Positions 8,670 to 17,660 of a stretch of DNA of 64,000 bases are shown piece by piece; within the stretch, counting starts at the first letter, position 1; every line of letters begins with the position of its first letter. Source of the DNA: Stenotrophomonas maltophilia. GTDB lineage: Bacteria > Pseudomonadota > Gammaproteobacteria > Xanthomonadales > Xanthomonadaceae. The stretch is taken from NCBI GenBank assembly GCA_002387845.1, contig DGLB01000073.1, positions 1 through 64,000 of the forward strand, in the 5' to 3' direction. The notes under the pieces are model-generated. The model saw nothing but the letters and a program-made list of their open reading frames with translations. It was not told the origin of the DNA and searched no databases. A program made the position numbers and the translations under genes.

Positions 8670-8978
8670 ACCTGCATTCCGCGCCGCATGAATTGGTGTT
8701 CATGCGCAAATGAGCCTAGGGGCGCTATTGCCGCTCACGCTGCATGAACCGGTAGGGTCGCACGACAGTCGACCGCCGATAGCCGTTCGACGTCCGGGAA
8801 GGCATGACCCGAAATCGAAGCGACATCTCCACCGCACCGGCAACGCACGATCAAGCACTTACCTGCGCTCGAACAGTGCCCAGCCATCAATGTGAAATTT
8901 TTTTTGCGAAATGCTTGCCCAAATCCGTAGACCTCCGTATAGTTCGCCTCCTCGCCAGCGGCAACGCAGCGATGAAGT
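8670..8978. other. Intergenic stretch upstream of tRNA-Phe
   Basis: This 309-bp gap has no convincing gene. It holds an AT-rich run near 8898-8905 and the tRNA promoter at 8915-8943. Small open frames here (61-69 codons) have poor start contexts and run into the tRNA. Confidence 0.6.
8915..8943 (+). promoter_or_regulatory. Sigma-70-type promoter for tRNA-Phe
   Basis: TTGCCC (8915-8920) and TATAGT (8938-8943) are separated by exactly 17 bp. The predicted start is near 8950, about 30 bases before the mature tRNA. The sequence just downstream of the -10 box is rich in G and C, as in stringently controlled stable-RNA promoters. Confidence 0.7.
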
Positions 8979-9054
8979 GGCCGAGTAGCTCAGTTGGTAG
9001 AGCAGGGGATTGAAAATCCCCGTGTCGGCGGTTCGATTCCGTCCTCGGCCACCA
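8979..9054 (+). tRNA. tRNA-Phe (GAA)
   Basis: A 76-base cloverleaf. The acceptor stem GGCCGAG pairs with CTCGGCC, the D arm contains AGCTCAGTTGGTAGAGC, the anticodon stem GGGGA/TCCCC encloses loop TTGAAAA (anticodon GAA), and the T arm contains GGTTCGATTCC. CCA is encoded. An attenuator-like terminator follows 7 bases downstream. Confidence 0.97.
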
Positions 9055-9061
9055 TAATTCG

Positions 9062-9092
9062 AAAGACCCGCAGAAATGCGGGTCTTTTTTTT
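9062..9092 (+). terminator. Rho-independent terminator of tRNA-Phe
   Basis: The 11-bp stem AAAGACCCGCA/TGCGGGTCTTT with a GAAA tetraloop is followed by a run of eight T. It sits directly behind the tRNA. Confidence 0.95.
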
Positions 9093-9124
9093 ATGCCTTC
9101 GTCGGCGGCGAAACACAGGAATTC

Positions 9125-9148
9125 GTAGAGCCGGGCTTGCCCGGCTGC
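9125..9148. repeat. REP palindrome (GCCGGGC/GCCCGGC type)
   Basis: GTAGAGCCGGGCTTGCCCGGCTGC, the same family as 55-76 and 10301-10323 in the opposite orientation. It lies in the 230-bp gap between the tRNA terminator and the convergent DUF1902 gene, which otherwise holds nothing I recognise. Confidence 0.75.
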
Positions 9149-9286
9149 TGTTGGCGCTGATCAACGGCGGTGTCGATTCGGGGTCATGCGTTACCGGATG
9201 TTGCGCATTTCACGGCCGTCGTCTGTCGACCGACGCTACCAGCCCCACGTGCCTTCCAGGCAGAGCATCCAGTCGCATGACCCGAC

Positions 9287-9550
9287 TCACAGGCTGCGCT
9301 CAAAGTCAGTGGGCGCGTCCCGCCGACAGACACCCGCCGCTTTCAACATGTCGGGGACGCGCAGCGTTGCCTCACGCGCGGCGTCCTCATACGTACCCGC
9401 TTCCACCCTCAGTCCTGGCAGATCGGTACTGGTGCCTACGAACACGTTGGCGTCTTCGTTGTGAGTGATGTCAAGGCGAATGGTTGTGGGAAGCCCACAG
9501 CGCGCGAGGAAACGGCCAAACGGCCAACCCAACCGGTAATGCAGATTCAT
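9287..9550 (-). CDS. DUF1902 small protein (HicB-like fold)
   Basis: The ATG at 9550 has a GGAGG site 5 bases upstream and opens an 87-residue protein. The core IRLDITHNEDANVFVGTSTD followed by LPGLRVEAGTYEDAAREA matches the DUF1902 family. This is a small beta-alpha domain related to HicB antitoxins. No HicA-like toxin partner is adjacent, so I would not call it an antitoxin. It is convergent with the tRNA. The longer open frame reaching 10441 is antisense to the lipocalin gene and is rejected. Confidence 0.75.
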   Translation of the reverse strand: MNLHYRLGWPFGRFLARCGLPTTIRLDITHNEDANVFVGTSTDLPGLRVEAGTYEDAAREATLRVPDMLKAAGVCRRDAPTDFERSL

Positions 9551-9733
9551 TTCGGCCTCCTGCTGCAGCGAACCGATCGCTGCTCCCTGGCAAAAATGGT
9601 AGGTACAAACATCGGGTACCTCGACTGGGGATAGCGACACGTGTTGGCGGATTTGGCGCGGACGTGCACACGAAACTTTTACATCCTGCCCCACCCTGCC
9701 CCCTAAGCTCTGGCCTCCTGCCGGGAGACCTGT

Positions 9734-10270
9734 ATGCGCCTTCGCCCTGCCCTGCTGTCGTTTGGTTTCCTGTTGACGGCCTTCACCGCCAGCGCGGTGG
9801 AACCCGTGCGCTCGGTGCCGGCGCTGGACATGGGGCGCTATGCCGGGCAGTGGCATGAGATCGCGCACCTGCCGGTGTCGTTCCAGAAGAAGTGCATTGG
9901 CGACATCACCGCGACCTATGCGCTGCGGGGAGATGGGCGGATCAGTGTCTACAACGCGTGCCGCACGACGGATGGGAGGATTGCGGCTGAAGGGGTGGCG
10001 CGGCCGGTGGAAGGCGAGCCCGGGCAGTTGCAGGTGCGGTTTGCGCCGGACTGGTTGGCCTGGGTGCCGTTTGTGTGGGCGGATTACTGGGTGATCGCGC
10101 TGGACCCGGACTACCAGTGGGTCGTGGTGGGGGATCCAGGGCATAAGTACCTGTGGATTCTGTCGCGGTCGCCCCGGATGGAGGCGGCGTTGTTCGCGCA
10201 GTTGAAGGGCAAGGCCGAGGCGATGGGGTATGACCTGGGGCCGCTGAAGGTGATGGCACCGGTGGAGTGA
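9734..10270 (+). CDS. Bacterial lipocalin (Blc-like)
   Basis: This 178-residue precursor starts with a Sec signal peptide ending in TAFTASA. It lacks a lipobox cysteine, so unlike E. coli Blc it should be periplasmic rather than lipid-anchored. Lipocalin motifs are present: the GxW region (GRYAGQWHEIAHLPVSFQ), the TDxR-region equivalent (YWVIALDPDYQWVVVGDP) and the YLWILSRSP strand. Bacterial lipocalins bind fatty acids or lysophospholipids and assist envelope repair. It is a single gene followed by a REP unit. Confidence 0.9.
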   Translation: MRLRPALLSFGFLLTAFTASAVEPVRSVPALDMGRYAGQWHEIAHLPVSFQKKCIGDITATYALRGDGRISVYNACRTTDGRIAAEGVARPVEGEPGQLQVRFAPDWLAWVPFVWADYWVIALDPDYQWVVVGDPGHKYLWILSRSPRMEAALFAQLKGKAEAMGYDLGPLKVMAPVE

Positions 10271-10300
10271 GCAGCTGGGGGCCGGTTTTACGGGCAGGGG

Positions 10301-10323
10301 CAGCCGGGCAAGCCCGGCTCTAC
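10301..10323. repeat. REP palindrome (GCCGGGC/GCCCGGC type)
   Basis: CAGCCGGGCAAGCCCGGCTCTAC lies 30 bp behind the lipocalin stop codon. It is almost identical to the unit at 55-76. Confidence 0.75.
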
Positions 10324-10432
10324 GGGGATGGTTTACGTCATGGGGCCGCCATAGGATGGGCCCGGTGCGGCACACCCACACAACCACCATACGCCGTAGT
10401 ATGCTCTTCACCCTGCACGAGGATTCGCGCCC

Positions 10433-10918
10433 ATGTTCCACCGCCTTCGCCCTCTTCTGATCATGGCCCTGCTGGCGGGTACCGCCGTGGCGCTGACTGC
10501 CTGCAACACGTCCGTCAAGCGCGTGTCGCCGCCGGCCGCCAGCGTGCAGCAGCTGACCGTGCAGGCCGATGGCAGCTGGACGCTGGCGCTGCGCCTGCAG
10601 AACTTCAGCTCGATGCCGATGACCTTCGACAGCGTGAACCTGCAGATGCAGGTCGGCGACCAGGACGCCGGCACGATCGCCGCCAGCCCCGGCATCTCCA
10701 TCGGCGGCGTATCAGCCGATGTGGTCAACATCGACCTCACGCCCAGCTCGGCCGCCCGCATCGTGGTGGCAGACGCCTTGGCCGGCAACCGCACCCTGAG
10801 TTACAGCCTCAAGGGCACCGTGGCGGCCACGCCGGAAGAAAAGAAACAACGCAGCTTCGATATCACCGGCCGCAGCACCCTCAACCAGGCTCCGGGCCTG
10901 CCGGGCGTGCTGCGCTGA
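10433..10918 (+). CDS. LEA2-like lipoprotein
   Basis: This 161-residue precursor has a lipoprotein signal peptide with lipobox LTAC (Cys24). The mature part resembles the late-embryogenesis-abundant type 2 fold: an N-terminal strand pair (QLTVQADGSWTLALRLQN), then FSSMPMTFDSVNLQMQVG. Homologous bacterial proteins are small beta-sandwich envelope lipoproteins with unknown roles, sometimes linked to desiccation tolerance. It is followed after 52 bp by the acyl-CoA dehydrogenase; co-transcription is possible but no functional link is obvious. Confidence 0.75.
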   Translation: MFHRLRPLLIMALLAGTAVALTACNTSVKRVSPPAASVQQLTVQADGSWTLALRLQNFSSMPMTFDSVNLQMQVGDQDAGTIAASPGISIGGVSADVVNIDLTPSSAARIVVADALAGNRTLSYSLKGTVAATPEEKKQRSFDITGRSTLNQAPGLPGVLR

Positions 10919-10970
10919 CCCGACGGCCCCCGCCGCCTCACCCTTTCCAGCATGTGATCGAGACCCAACG

Positions 10971-12761
10971 ATGAGCAGCTACACCGCCCCGCTTTCCGAT
11001 ATCCGTTTCGCCCTGCACGATGTACTCAAGGCCGAGTCGCTGTTCGCGCGACTGGGCTTTGCCGATGCCACCACCGATGTGGTCGATGCGGTGCTGGAAG
11101 AGGCCGGCCGCTTCAGCGCCGGCGTGCTGGCACCGCTGAACAGCGTGGGCGACGAGATCGGCTGCGTGCTGGACCAAGCCACGGGCGAGGTCACCACCCC
11201 GCCGGGCTTCAAGCAGGCCTACGACCAGTTCGTGGAAGGTGGCTGGACCGGCCTGACCGCTGCGCCGGAGCTGGGCGGCCAGGGTCTGCCGCACACGCTG
11301 GGTGTGCCGCTGAACGAGATGATCAATGCCGCCAACTTGGCCTGGGGCAACTTCCCGCTGTTGTCGCACGGCGCGATTGAAGCGCTGAAGCAGCACGGTG
11401 AAGCCTGGCAGCAGGAGGCCTTCCTGAAGCCGCTGATCGAAGGCCGCTGGACCGGCACCATGTGCCTGACCGAGCCGCACTGTGGCACCGACCTGGGCCT
11501 GCTCAAGACCAAGGCCGAGCCGAACGCCGACGGCAGCTATGCGATCACCGGCACCAAGATCTTCATCACCGCTGGCGAGCACGACCTCACCGACAACATC
11601 GTGCATCTGGTGCTGGCCAAGCTGCCGGACGCGCCCGCCGGTGCCAAGGGCATTTCGCTGTTCGTCACCCCGAAGTTCAAGGTCGACCGCGACGGCAACG
11701 TCGGCGAGCGCAACGCGCTGCGCTGTGGCTCGATCGAGCACAAGATGGGCATCAAGGGTTCGGTCACCTGCGTGATGAACTTCGACGGTGCCGAGGGCTA
11801 CCTGGTGGGCCAGCCGCACAAGGGCCTGCAGGCGATGTTTACCATGATGAACACTGCCCGCCTGGGCGTGGGCCTGCAGGGCATCGGCCTGTCCGAACGC
11901 GCCTACCAGAACGCACTGAAGTACGCCCGCGAGCGCCTTCAGTCGCGGTCGCTGAGCGGCCCGAAGAACCCGGACAAGCCGGCCGACCCGATCCTGGTGC
12001 ACCCTGACGTGCGCCGCATGCTGCTGTCGATCAAGTCGCTGGTGGAAGGCAGCCGCCTGCTGGCGCTGCACGCGGCCACCCTGATCGACGTCGCCCACCA
12101 CGCCGAAGACGCCGGCGAGCGTGAGCGTGCGGAAACGCTGGTGAGCTTCCTGACCCCGATCTCCAAGGCCTGCCAGACCGAATGGGGCATCGAGAACACC
12201 TACAACGCGCTGCAGTGCTTCGGCGGCCACGGCTACATCCGCGAGCACGGCATGGAGCAGCTGGCCCGCGATGCGCGCATCACCACCCTGTATGAAGGCA
12301 CCACCGGCATCCAGGCGCTGGACCTGATCGGCCGCAAGACCGCCGCCAGCCAAGGCGCGGGGCTGAAGCTGATGCTGGCCGAGATCGAGGCCTTCGCCAA
12401 AGCCAATGAAGGCAATGAAGCACTGGCCGAGTTCATCGCCCCGCTGCGCGCCAAGGCGCAGGAATGGGGCCAGCTGACCATGGCCACCCTGCAGCGCGCG
12501 GCGACCAACCCGGAAGAACTGGGCGCGGCCAGCTTCGACTACCTGTTCTATTCCGGCTACGTGGTGCTGGCCTACTGGTGGGCCCGCAGCGTGGCTGCTG
12601 CGGATGCTTCCGGCCAGAGCGAAGCGTTCAAGCAGGCCAAGCGTGAGACCGCACGGTTCTACTTCAGCCGCATGCTGCCGCGCACCCTCAGCCACGCCGC
12701 CGCCATCCAGGCCGGTGCCGAGCCGCTGATGGCCATGGAAGACGCGCGTTTCGGGGCGTAA
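10971..12761 (+). CDS. Acyl-CoA dehydrogenase, large (C-terminal-domain) type
   Basis: This 596-residue flavoprotein has the expected order: N-terminal helical domain, middle beta domain (MCLTEPHCGTDLG; GTKIFITAGEHDL), C-terminal helical domain (ECFGGHGYIREHG-like segment) and an extra C-terminal domain. The likely catalytic base is the glutamate at residue 442 in LYEGTTGIQALDLIGRK. It catalyses FAD-dependent alpha-beta oxidation of an acyl-CoA in beta-oxidation. Chain length is uncertain. Members of this size class act on medium to long or 3-methylthiopropionyl-CoA substrates. Confidence 0.93.
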   Translation: MSSYTAPLSDIRFALHDVLKAESLFARLGFADATTDVVDAVLEEAGRFSAGVLAPLNSVGDEIGCVLDQATGEVTTPPGFKQAYDQFVEGGWTGLTAAPELGGQGLPHTLGVPLNEMINAANLAWGNFPLLSHGAIEALKQHGEAWQQEAFLKPLIEGRWTGTMCLTEPHCGTDLGLLKTKAEPNADGSYAITGTKIFITAGEHDLTDNIVHLVLAKLPDAPAGAKGISLFVTPKFKVDRDGNVGERNALRCGSIEHKMGIKGSVTCVMNFDGAEGYLVGQPHKGLQAMFTMMNTARLGVGLQGIGLSERAYQNALKYARERLQSRSLSGPKNPDKPADPILVHPDVRRMLLSIKSLVEGSRLLALHAATLIDVAHHAEDAGERERAETLVSFLTPISKACQTEWGIENTYNALQCFGGHGYIREHGMEQLARDARITTLYEGTTGIQALDLIGRKTAASQGAGLKLMLAEIEAFAKANEGNEALAEFIAPLRAKAQEWGQLTMATLQRAATNPEELGAASFDYLFYSGYVVLAYWWARSVAAADASGQSEAFKQAKRETARFYFSRMLPRTLSHAAAIQAGAEPLMAMEDARFGA

Positions 12762-12879
12762 CGCCCTTTAGCCACGTTCGACGGTAGCGCCTGGGAGCGG
12801 ACCGGAACATTGCGGTTTGTGTGTAGGCGCTCTTGCCTATACACAAATCGTAATGATTCCGGTATAAGCTGTTTTCCCG

Positions 12880-13539
12880 ATGGAGACAGACACTAAAAGC
12901 TTAGGTCTGATCGATACCGGAGCGTCTTCCGCGCCGGTCGCCGAAGCATCGCCATCCCCCACCCTTTACCGCCCCGGCTCCGTGCGCCTGTTGTCGCTGG
13001 ATGCCCACGGCCGGGTGTTGGACTGGATCACCTGGCAGGACGCGGCCTGCCTGTATGCCCGCGAGGCCGTGGCCTGGACCCTGGGCGATCCCTGCCTGCA
13101 CATCCACGGTGGCACCAGCCGCAGCACCGGGCTGCGCAGTGGCATGGACCTGCACCCGATCATCGCGGCGCGCGGCCACGCCCGTTCGCGGGCGCTGGAC
13201 CCCACCCCGAACCTGACCAACCAGGCGCTGTTCGCGCGTGATGCGCATCTGTGCCTTTACTGCGGCCAGCAGTTCAACCGGCCGCAGCTGACCCGCGACC
13301 ACGTGATGCCCATTTCCAAGGGCGGCGGCGATGTCTGGGAGAACGTGGTCAGCGCCTGCTTCCACTGCAATTCGCGCAAAAGCGACCGCACCCCGCAGCA
13401 GGCCGGCATGCCATTGCTGGCGGTGCCGTACCGGCCCAGCTGGATCGAACATATGATCCTGTCCAACCGCAACATCCTGGCCGACCAGATGGCGTTCCTG
13501 AAGGCACAGCTGCCCAAACGCTCGAAACTGTCGGCCTGA
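12880..13539 (+). CDS. HNH endonuclease-domain protein
   Basis: The C-terminal half of this 219-residue protein (about 121-175) is an HNH domain. It has a CLYC pair, the DHVMPISKGG core with the catalytic histidine, an asparagine in WENVVSAC and a second CFHC pair, making a zinc-braced nuclease. The N-terminal half matches the stand-alone HNH proteins common in Xanthomonads and is probably a DNA-binding or regulatory part. A -10-like TATAAG lies 15 bp before the start. The next gene, dxs, is 113 bp downstream on the same strand. No phage or restriction context surrounds it. Confidence 0.85.
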   Translation: METDTKSLGLIDTGASSAPVAEASPSPTLYRPGSVRLLSLDAHGRVLDWITWQDAACLYAREAVAWTLGDPCLHIHGGTSRSTGLRSGMDLHPIIAARGHARSRALDPTPNLTNQALFARDAHLCLYCGQQFNRPQLTRDHVMPISKGGGDVWENVVSACFHCNSRKSDRTPQQAGMPLLAVPYRPSWIEHMILSNRNILADQMAFLKAQLPKRSKLSA

Positions 13540-13652
13540 CCTGCGTCAGGTTGTCGCAGGCACCCTCACCGATTGCTCACCGCCGGCGCGGTTTGCTTGC
13601 TCCACCCCGGTTTGGGGGCGAAAATAGGCGCTTGAGAAGAAGCGCAGAAAAC

Positions 13653-15551
13653 ATGATCGATTCCGCCCGCTATCCCCGCCTGTCGCGCATCCAGAATCCG
13701 GATGACCTGCGTCGGTTTGAAGAGTCCGAACTGCCCGCCATCGCGGACGAGCTGCGTGCCTACCTGATCGAATCGGTGGGCAAGAGCGGCGGACACTTCG
13801 GGGCCGGCCTGGGCGTGATCGAGCTCACCGTGGCCCTGCACTACCTGTACCAGACCCCGACCGACCAGCTGGTGTGGGACGTGGGCCACCAGACCTACCC
13901 GCACAAGATCCTCACCGGTCGCCGCGACGAGATCCACACGGTCAAGCAGAAGGACGGCGTAGCCCCGTTCCCGAAGCGCGAGGAAAGCGTGTTCGACACC
14001 TTCGGCGTGGGCCATTCCTCGACCTCGATCTCGGCCGCGCTGGGCATGGCCATCGCCCGCCAGCGCGAGGGCGACGACCGCCGCGTGGTGGCGGTGATCG
14101 GCGACGGCGCGATGACCGCCGGCATGGCCTACGAGGCACTGAACCACGCCGGCGGCATGGACCAGGAGCCGAACCTGCTGGTGATCCTCAACGACAACAA
14201 CATGTCGATCTCCGAAGCGGTCGGCGGGTTGACCAAGATCCTGGGCCGCGCCACCGGCAGCCGCACGCTCAATGCGCTGCGCGAAGGCGGCAAGCGCATC
14301 CTGGGCGACAAGAAGAAGTCGCCACCGGCACGCTTCGTCAAGCGCTGGGAAGAACACTGGAAGGGCATGTTCGTGCCGTCCACGTTCTTCGAGGAAATGG
14401 GCTTCCATTACACCGGCCCGATCGACGGCCACGACCTGCCGGCGCTGGTGTCCACGCTGAAAACGCTCAAGGGCCTGAAAGGCCTGAAGCTGCTGCACGT
14501 GATGACCACCAAGGGCAAGGGTTACGAGCGCGCCGAGGGCGACCAGATCGGTTACCACGCGGTGGGCCCGTTTGATCCGGACAAGGGCCTGGTGTCCAAG
14601 GGCGGGGTGAAGAAGCCCACCTACACCGATGTATTCAGCGACTGGCTGTGCGACGCCGCCGCGGCCGAACCGCGCCTGCTGGGCATCACCCCGGCCATGC
14701 GCGAAGGCTCGGGGCTGGTGCGTTTCAGCAAGGAATATCCGGAGCGCTATTACGACGTTGCCATTGCCGAGCAGCACGCGGTGACCCTGGCGGCCGGCAT
14801 GGCCACCCAGGGGGCCAAGCCGGTGGTGGCGATCTATTCCACCTTCCTGCAGCGCGCGTATGACCAGCTGGTGCACGACGTGGCCATCCAGAAACTGGAC
14901 GTGCTGTTCGCCATCGACCGCGCCGGCGTGGTTGGCCCGGACGGGGCAACGCATGCCGGCAACCTGGACCTGAGCTTCCTGCGCTGCGTGCCGCACATGG
15001 TGGTGATGGCACCAGCCGACGAGGCCGAATGCCGGCAGATGCTGACCACCGGCCTGCAGTACGAAGGCCCGGCGGCGGTGCGCTACCCGCGCGGCAGCGG
15101 CACCGGCGTGGCCGCCGGCACTGACCTGTCCACGCTGGAGATCGGCAAGGCCGACCTGCGCGTGCAAGGCAGCCGGATTGCCCTGCTGGCGTTTGGCAGC
15201 ACGGTCACCGCGGCCGAAGCAGTAGGCCGCGAACTGGGCCTGACCGTGGTCAACATGCGCTTCATCAAGCCGTTGGACCGCGCGCTGCTGCTGCAGCTGG
15301 CCGGTACTCACGAGGGCTTCGTCACCATTGAGGACAACGTGGTGGCCGGGGGTGCCGGTTCGGGCGTGGCCGAGCTGTTGAACAGTGAAGACGTGTTGCG
15401 TCCGTTCCTGCACCTGGGCCTGCCGGACAGCTTCCAGCACCACGCCAGTCGTGAGGACCTGCTGGCTGAAGCCGGTATTGATGCCGCCGGGATTCGTGCG
15501 GCGGTGTTGAAGCGCTGGCCGAAGCTGGGCGAGCGTACCGAGGTCGCGTAA
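13653..15551 (+). CDS. dxs: 1-deoxy-D-xylulose-5-phosphate synthase
   Basis: This 632-residue enzyme condenses pyruvate and glyceraldehyde 3-phosphate into DXP, the first step of the MEP isoprenoid pathway. The thiamine-diphosphate signature runs from GDGAMTAGMAYEALNHAG to NDNNMSIS. The substrate histidine segment is VGKSGGHFGAGLG, and the central transketolase domain contains AIAEQHAVTLAAGMA. The length is standard. I start at the ATG at 13653; the longer frame extends back into the HNH gene in another frame. The TAA stop touches a REP pair that probably ends the transcript. Confidence 0.97.
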   Translation: MIDSARYPRLSRIQNPDDLRRFEESELPAIADELRAYLIESVGKSGGHFGAGLGVIELTVALHYLYQTPTDQLVWDVGHQTYPHKILTGRRDEIHTVKQKDGVAPFPKREESVFDTFGVGHSSTSISAALGMAIARQREGDDRRVVAVIGDGAMTAGMAYEALNHAGGMDQEPNLLVILNDNNMSISEAVGGLTKILGRATGSRTLNALREGGKRILGDKKKSPPARFVKRWEEHWKGMFVPSTFFEEMGFHYTGPIDGHDLPALVSTLKTLKGLKGLKLLHVMTTKGKGYERAEGDQIGYHAVGPFDPDKGLVSKGGVKKPTYTDVFSDWLCDAAAAEPRLLGITPAMREGSGLVRFSKEYPERYYDVAIAEQHAVTLAAGMATQGAKPVVAIYSTFLQRAYDQLVHDVAIQKLDVLFAIDRAGVVGPDGATHAGNLDLSFLRCVPHMVVMAPADEAECRQMLTTGLQYEGPAAVRYPRGSGTGVAAGTDLSTLEIGKADLRVQGSRIALLAFGSTVTAAEAVGRELGLTVVNMRFIKPLDRALLLQLAGTHEGFVTIEDNVVAGGAGSGVAELLNSEDVLRPFLHLGLPDSFQHHASREDLLAEAGIDAAGIRAAVLKRWPKLGERTEVA

Positions 15552-15600
15552 GCGGGGCAGAGCCCCGCTCTACGTCCAGCGGGGCAGAGCCCCGCTCTAC
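15551..15600. repeat. Tandem REP pair (GGGGCAGAGCCCC type)
   Basis: Two direct copies of AGCGGGGCAGAGCCCCGCTCTAC, at 15551-15573 and 15578-15600, sit between the convergent dxs and DUF3011 genes. They are identical in sequence to the unit at 4920-4942. They are well placed as a transcription or mRNA end. Confidence 0.85.
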
Positions 15601-15601
15601 A

Positions 15602-16135
15602 TCAACGGACCTCGAAATCCGCGCGGCAACCGCGGTTGACCCACACGCCATCGCGGTCCCAGCCCCAGGTCTGCCCTTCGATGCAGGCCGTGTTGGAACG
15701 CTGGCGGATCATGCGTGCATCCCGGCGGATGCTGACGCCGCAGCGGCGCATGCGGTTATCGTTGGAATCGCAGCCGATGATTTCGCCGCGCCCACCGCCA
15801 TGGCCGCCGTTGCCGCCCCAGCCATGACCACCGCCATGCGAGGGACGCCCGCGTTCGGCGACGAATTCAGCGCGGCATCCGCGGGTGACCCAGATGCCGC
15901 CGCGACCCTGACCCCAGGTGTCGCCCTCGATGCAGGGCGAGCCGGACAGCTGGCGCACAAGACGCGCCCGGCCATCGAAGGGGCACTGCGCGGTGCGGTT
16001 CTTGTTCGATTCACAGCGCACCGGGCCATCATTGTAGTAGCCGTCGTCGTAGCGCTGCGCCTGGGCGTTGCCCGCCAGTGCCAGCGCCGCCACCGGCAGC
16101 AGTGCCCACAGCCAGTTCTGCTTTCCGTGCGTCAT
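15602..16135 (-). CDS. DUF3011-domain secreted protein
   Basis: The ATG at 16135 has a GAGGAG site 7 bases upstream. The 177-residue precursor has a Sec signal ending ALAGNAQAQ. It then has two copies of a cysteine-paired DUF3011 module (about residues 39-94 and 121-176), joined by a Gly/His-rich linker (GGGHGWGGNGGHGGG). Each copy has the pattern C-ES/DSNxNR...C...SP/NTACIEGxTWG...WVNRGCRAxF. It is a small periplasmic or secreted protein of unknown function, common in Xanthomonads. Confidence 0.88.
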   Translation of the reverse strand: MTHGKQNWLWALLPVAALALAGNAQAQRYDDGYYNDGPVRCESNKNRTAQCPFDGRARLVRQLSGSPCIEGDTWGQGRGGIWVTRGCRAEFVAERGRPSHGGGHGWGGNGGHGGGRGEIIGCDSNDNRMRRCGVSIRRDARMIRQRSNTACIEGQTWGWDRDGVWVNRGCRADFEVR

Positions 16136-16266
16136 GCGATGCTCCTCGTGCCGGTTGGATGAATGGGCACAGCATCTGCGAAACGCAGGCATTCGCCTAT
16201 AGGTCGGAAGGCCTGATTTCAGGGGCGATTCAAGTAACCGACGTGGCGCTGACCGCCCTGCCCGGC

Positions 16267-16470
16267 TCAGCCGTAGTGCACAGCGTCGACGTAAGCGTTT
16301 TCAACGGCCACCCGCACCCGGATGCTGGAACCGGTTTCGGCATGGTGCTCACGGGCCAGGGTGTCGGCGAAGTCGAAGGCCACGGCACCGTCGGCAAACG
16401 TCACGGCGTCCTGGCTGCCGGGCGGTAACACCTGCCAACGGTGGTCTTGGTGCTGCACGGTGATCAACAT
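16267..16470 (-). CDS. Conserved hypothetical protein, DUF2188-like
   Basis: A 67-residue product. Its shape (WQVLPPGSQDAVTFADGAVAFDFADTLAREHH, then VRVAVENAYVDAV) resembles the small beta-alpha-beta proteins of the DUF2188 type. A GGAG lies 12 bases before the ATG. There is no signal peptide. The match is by pattern only and the function is unknown. Confidence 0.55.
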   Translation of the reverse strand: MLITVQHQDHRWQVLPPGSQDAVTFADGAVAFDFADTLAREHHAETGSSIRVRVAVENAYVDAVHYG

Positions 16471-16575
16471 CGGGCGGGTCTCCGGGTGGATGAGGGGACA
16501 GTACGTCCGCTTCGGCCGCCGGGCTATCAGATTTATCTGAGTTTGATGTCAGATACCGCGATGACACGCCCGCAT

Positions 16576-17637
16576 CTAATCCCCGGTGCCCAGGAACGTG
16601 AACGGCTGGGAGGGTTTGAACTGCGCCAGCGCGTTGCCGGCAAACACATTGCGCTGATCCTTGCCCAGATCCAGTTTGAGCACCTGCCCGGTCTCCGCGC
16701 TGAAGTCCACCTCGTTGAGGTCCACCCAGAAGGTGTTCGGCGTCAACGCGGACTCGAAGAAGTACAGCTTGCGCTTGTGGTCGGCCACGGTGCGCCAACG
16801 CGTGGAGGAAATGTTGGGCTCCTCTGGCGTGGTGATGCCGAACGGCACCGACGCATTGCGGATCACGCTGAACACGCTGGCCAGCGCCTCGCGCGGGTCT
16901 TCGCTCTTGGGGATGGCATTGATGTAGAACTTGGCCCGCGTGAACCGGTCCGAGGCGCGGTTGGTGCCGGGCAGCATCACCGTGCCGCCGATCTGCTGCC
17001 AGTAACTGTTGAGGGCGAGCTGCTGGTCGAACACCGGCGAATTGGTCATCACCTGGTACTGCCGGCCGTGGTGGATCACCTGTTTGCCGTCGATGTATTC
17101 CACGATGGCACTGTCGCCGCTGGCGTCGGAGAGCGAGAGGTGCAGGGTGGCCTTGCGGTCCTCGCCCGGCAGCTTGTCGGTCACCAGGGTGAACGGCTCG
17201 CGCTCCAGCGCCGTCACTGCCTCGGCCACGGTCGCGTAGCTGTCCAGCACGTACTGTGCCCACAACGAAATCGCCAGGCCGGGCTTGCCGTTGCCGCGTT
17301 GCGGGTACTGCGATTCCACCAGCCACAGCACGTTGGCCATCAGGCCCTTTTCATTGAGGCCGTCGGTGGTGGAGATGTCGTAGCCGCTGGCGATGACGCT
17401 GCCGTACTTCGAGGTCCAGCGCAGGGTGTTCTTTCCGGTCTGGCCGTCCCGCTGCATGCCGCGCGGAAACACCCACAGATTGGTGGCGACATCTTCTTTC
17501 CAGTCCATCGAACGGGCGGTGATGACATCGTCATTCGCCCCCAGATACACCGCGCGTGTGCAGGCATCAGCCTGGCCCGCCAGCAGGGACAACGAGAACG
17601 CCAGCAACGCCGGCCGCAACGACCACATCGAACGCAT
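16576..17637 (-). CDS. Choloylglycine hydrolase-family (linear amide C-N) hydrolase, exported
   Basis: The ATG at 17637 follows GGAGG by 7 bases. The 353-residue precursor has a signal peptide cleaved just before Cys26 (GQADA / CTRAVYLG). This exposes the N-terminal nucleophile cysteine typical of bile-salt hydrolases and penicillin V acylases. The family arginine and aspartate are visible in ITARSMDW, and the asparagine region in YQVMTNSPVFDQQL. A periplasmic location points to the Gram-negative cluster that includes penicillin V and N-acyl-homoserine-lactone acylases. The substrate is unproven. It lies 23 bp downstream of the outer-membrane protein gene and is probably cotranscribed with it. 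Confidence 0.9.
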   Translation of the reverse strand: MRSMWSLRPALLAFSLSLLAGQADACTRAVYLGANDDVITARSMDWKEDVATNLWVFPRGMQRDGQTGKNTLRWTSKYGSVIASGYDISTTDGLNEKGLMANVLWLVESQYPQRGNGKPGLAISLWAQYVLDSYATVAEAVTALEREPFTLVTDKLPGEDRKATLHLSLSDASGDSAIVEYIDGKQVIHHGRQYQVMTNSPVFDQQLALNSYWQQIGGTVMLPGTNRASDRFTRAKFYINAIPKSEDPREALASVFSVIRNASVPFGITTPEEPNISSTRWRTVADHKRKLYFFESALTPNTFWVDLNEVDFSAETGQVLKLDLGKDQRNVFAGNALAQFKPSQPFTFLGTGD

Positions 17638-17660
17638 GGCAACACCTCCGTTGGGGAAAC

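Noticed and set aside
8859..9164. Minus-strand frame across tRNA-Phe
   Set aside because: It is a known type of spurious frame made by the antisense of a tRNA and its terminator.
9551..10441. Upstream extension of the DUF1902 frame
   Set aside because: It is antisense to the lipocalin gene. The ATG at 9550 has GGAGG at ideal spacing.
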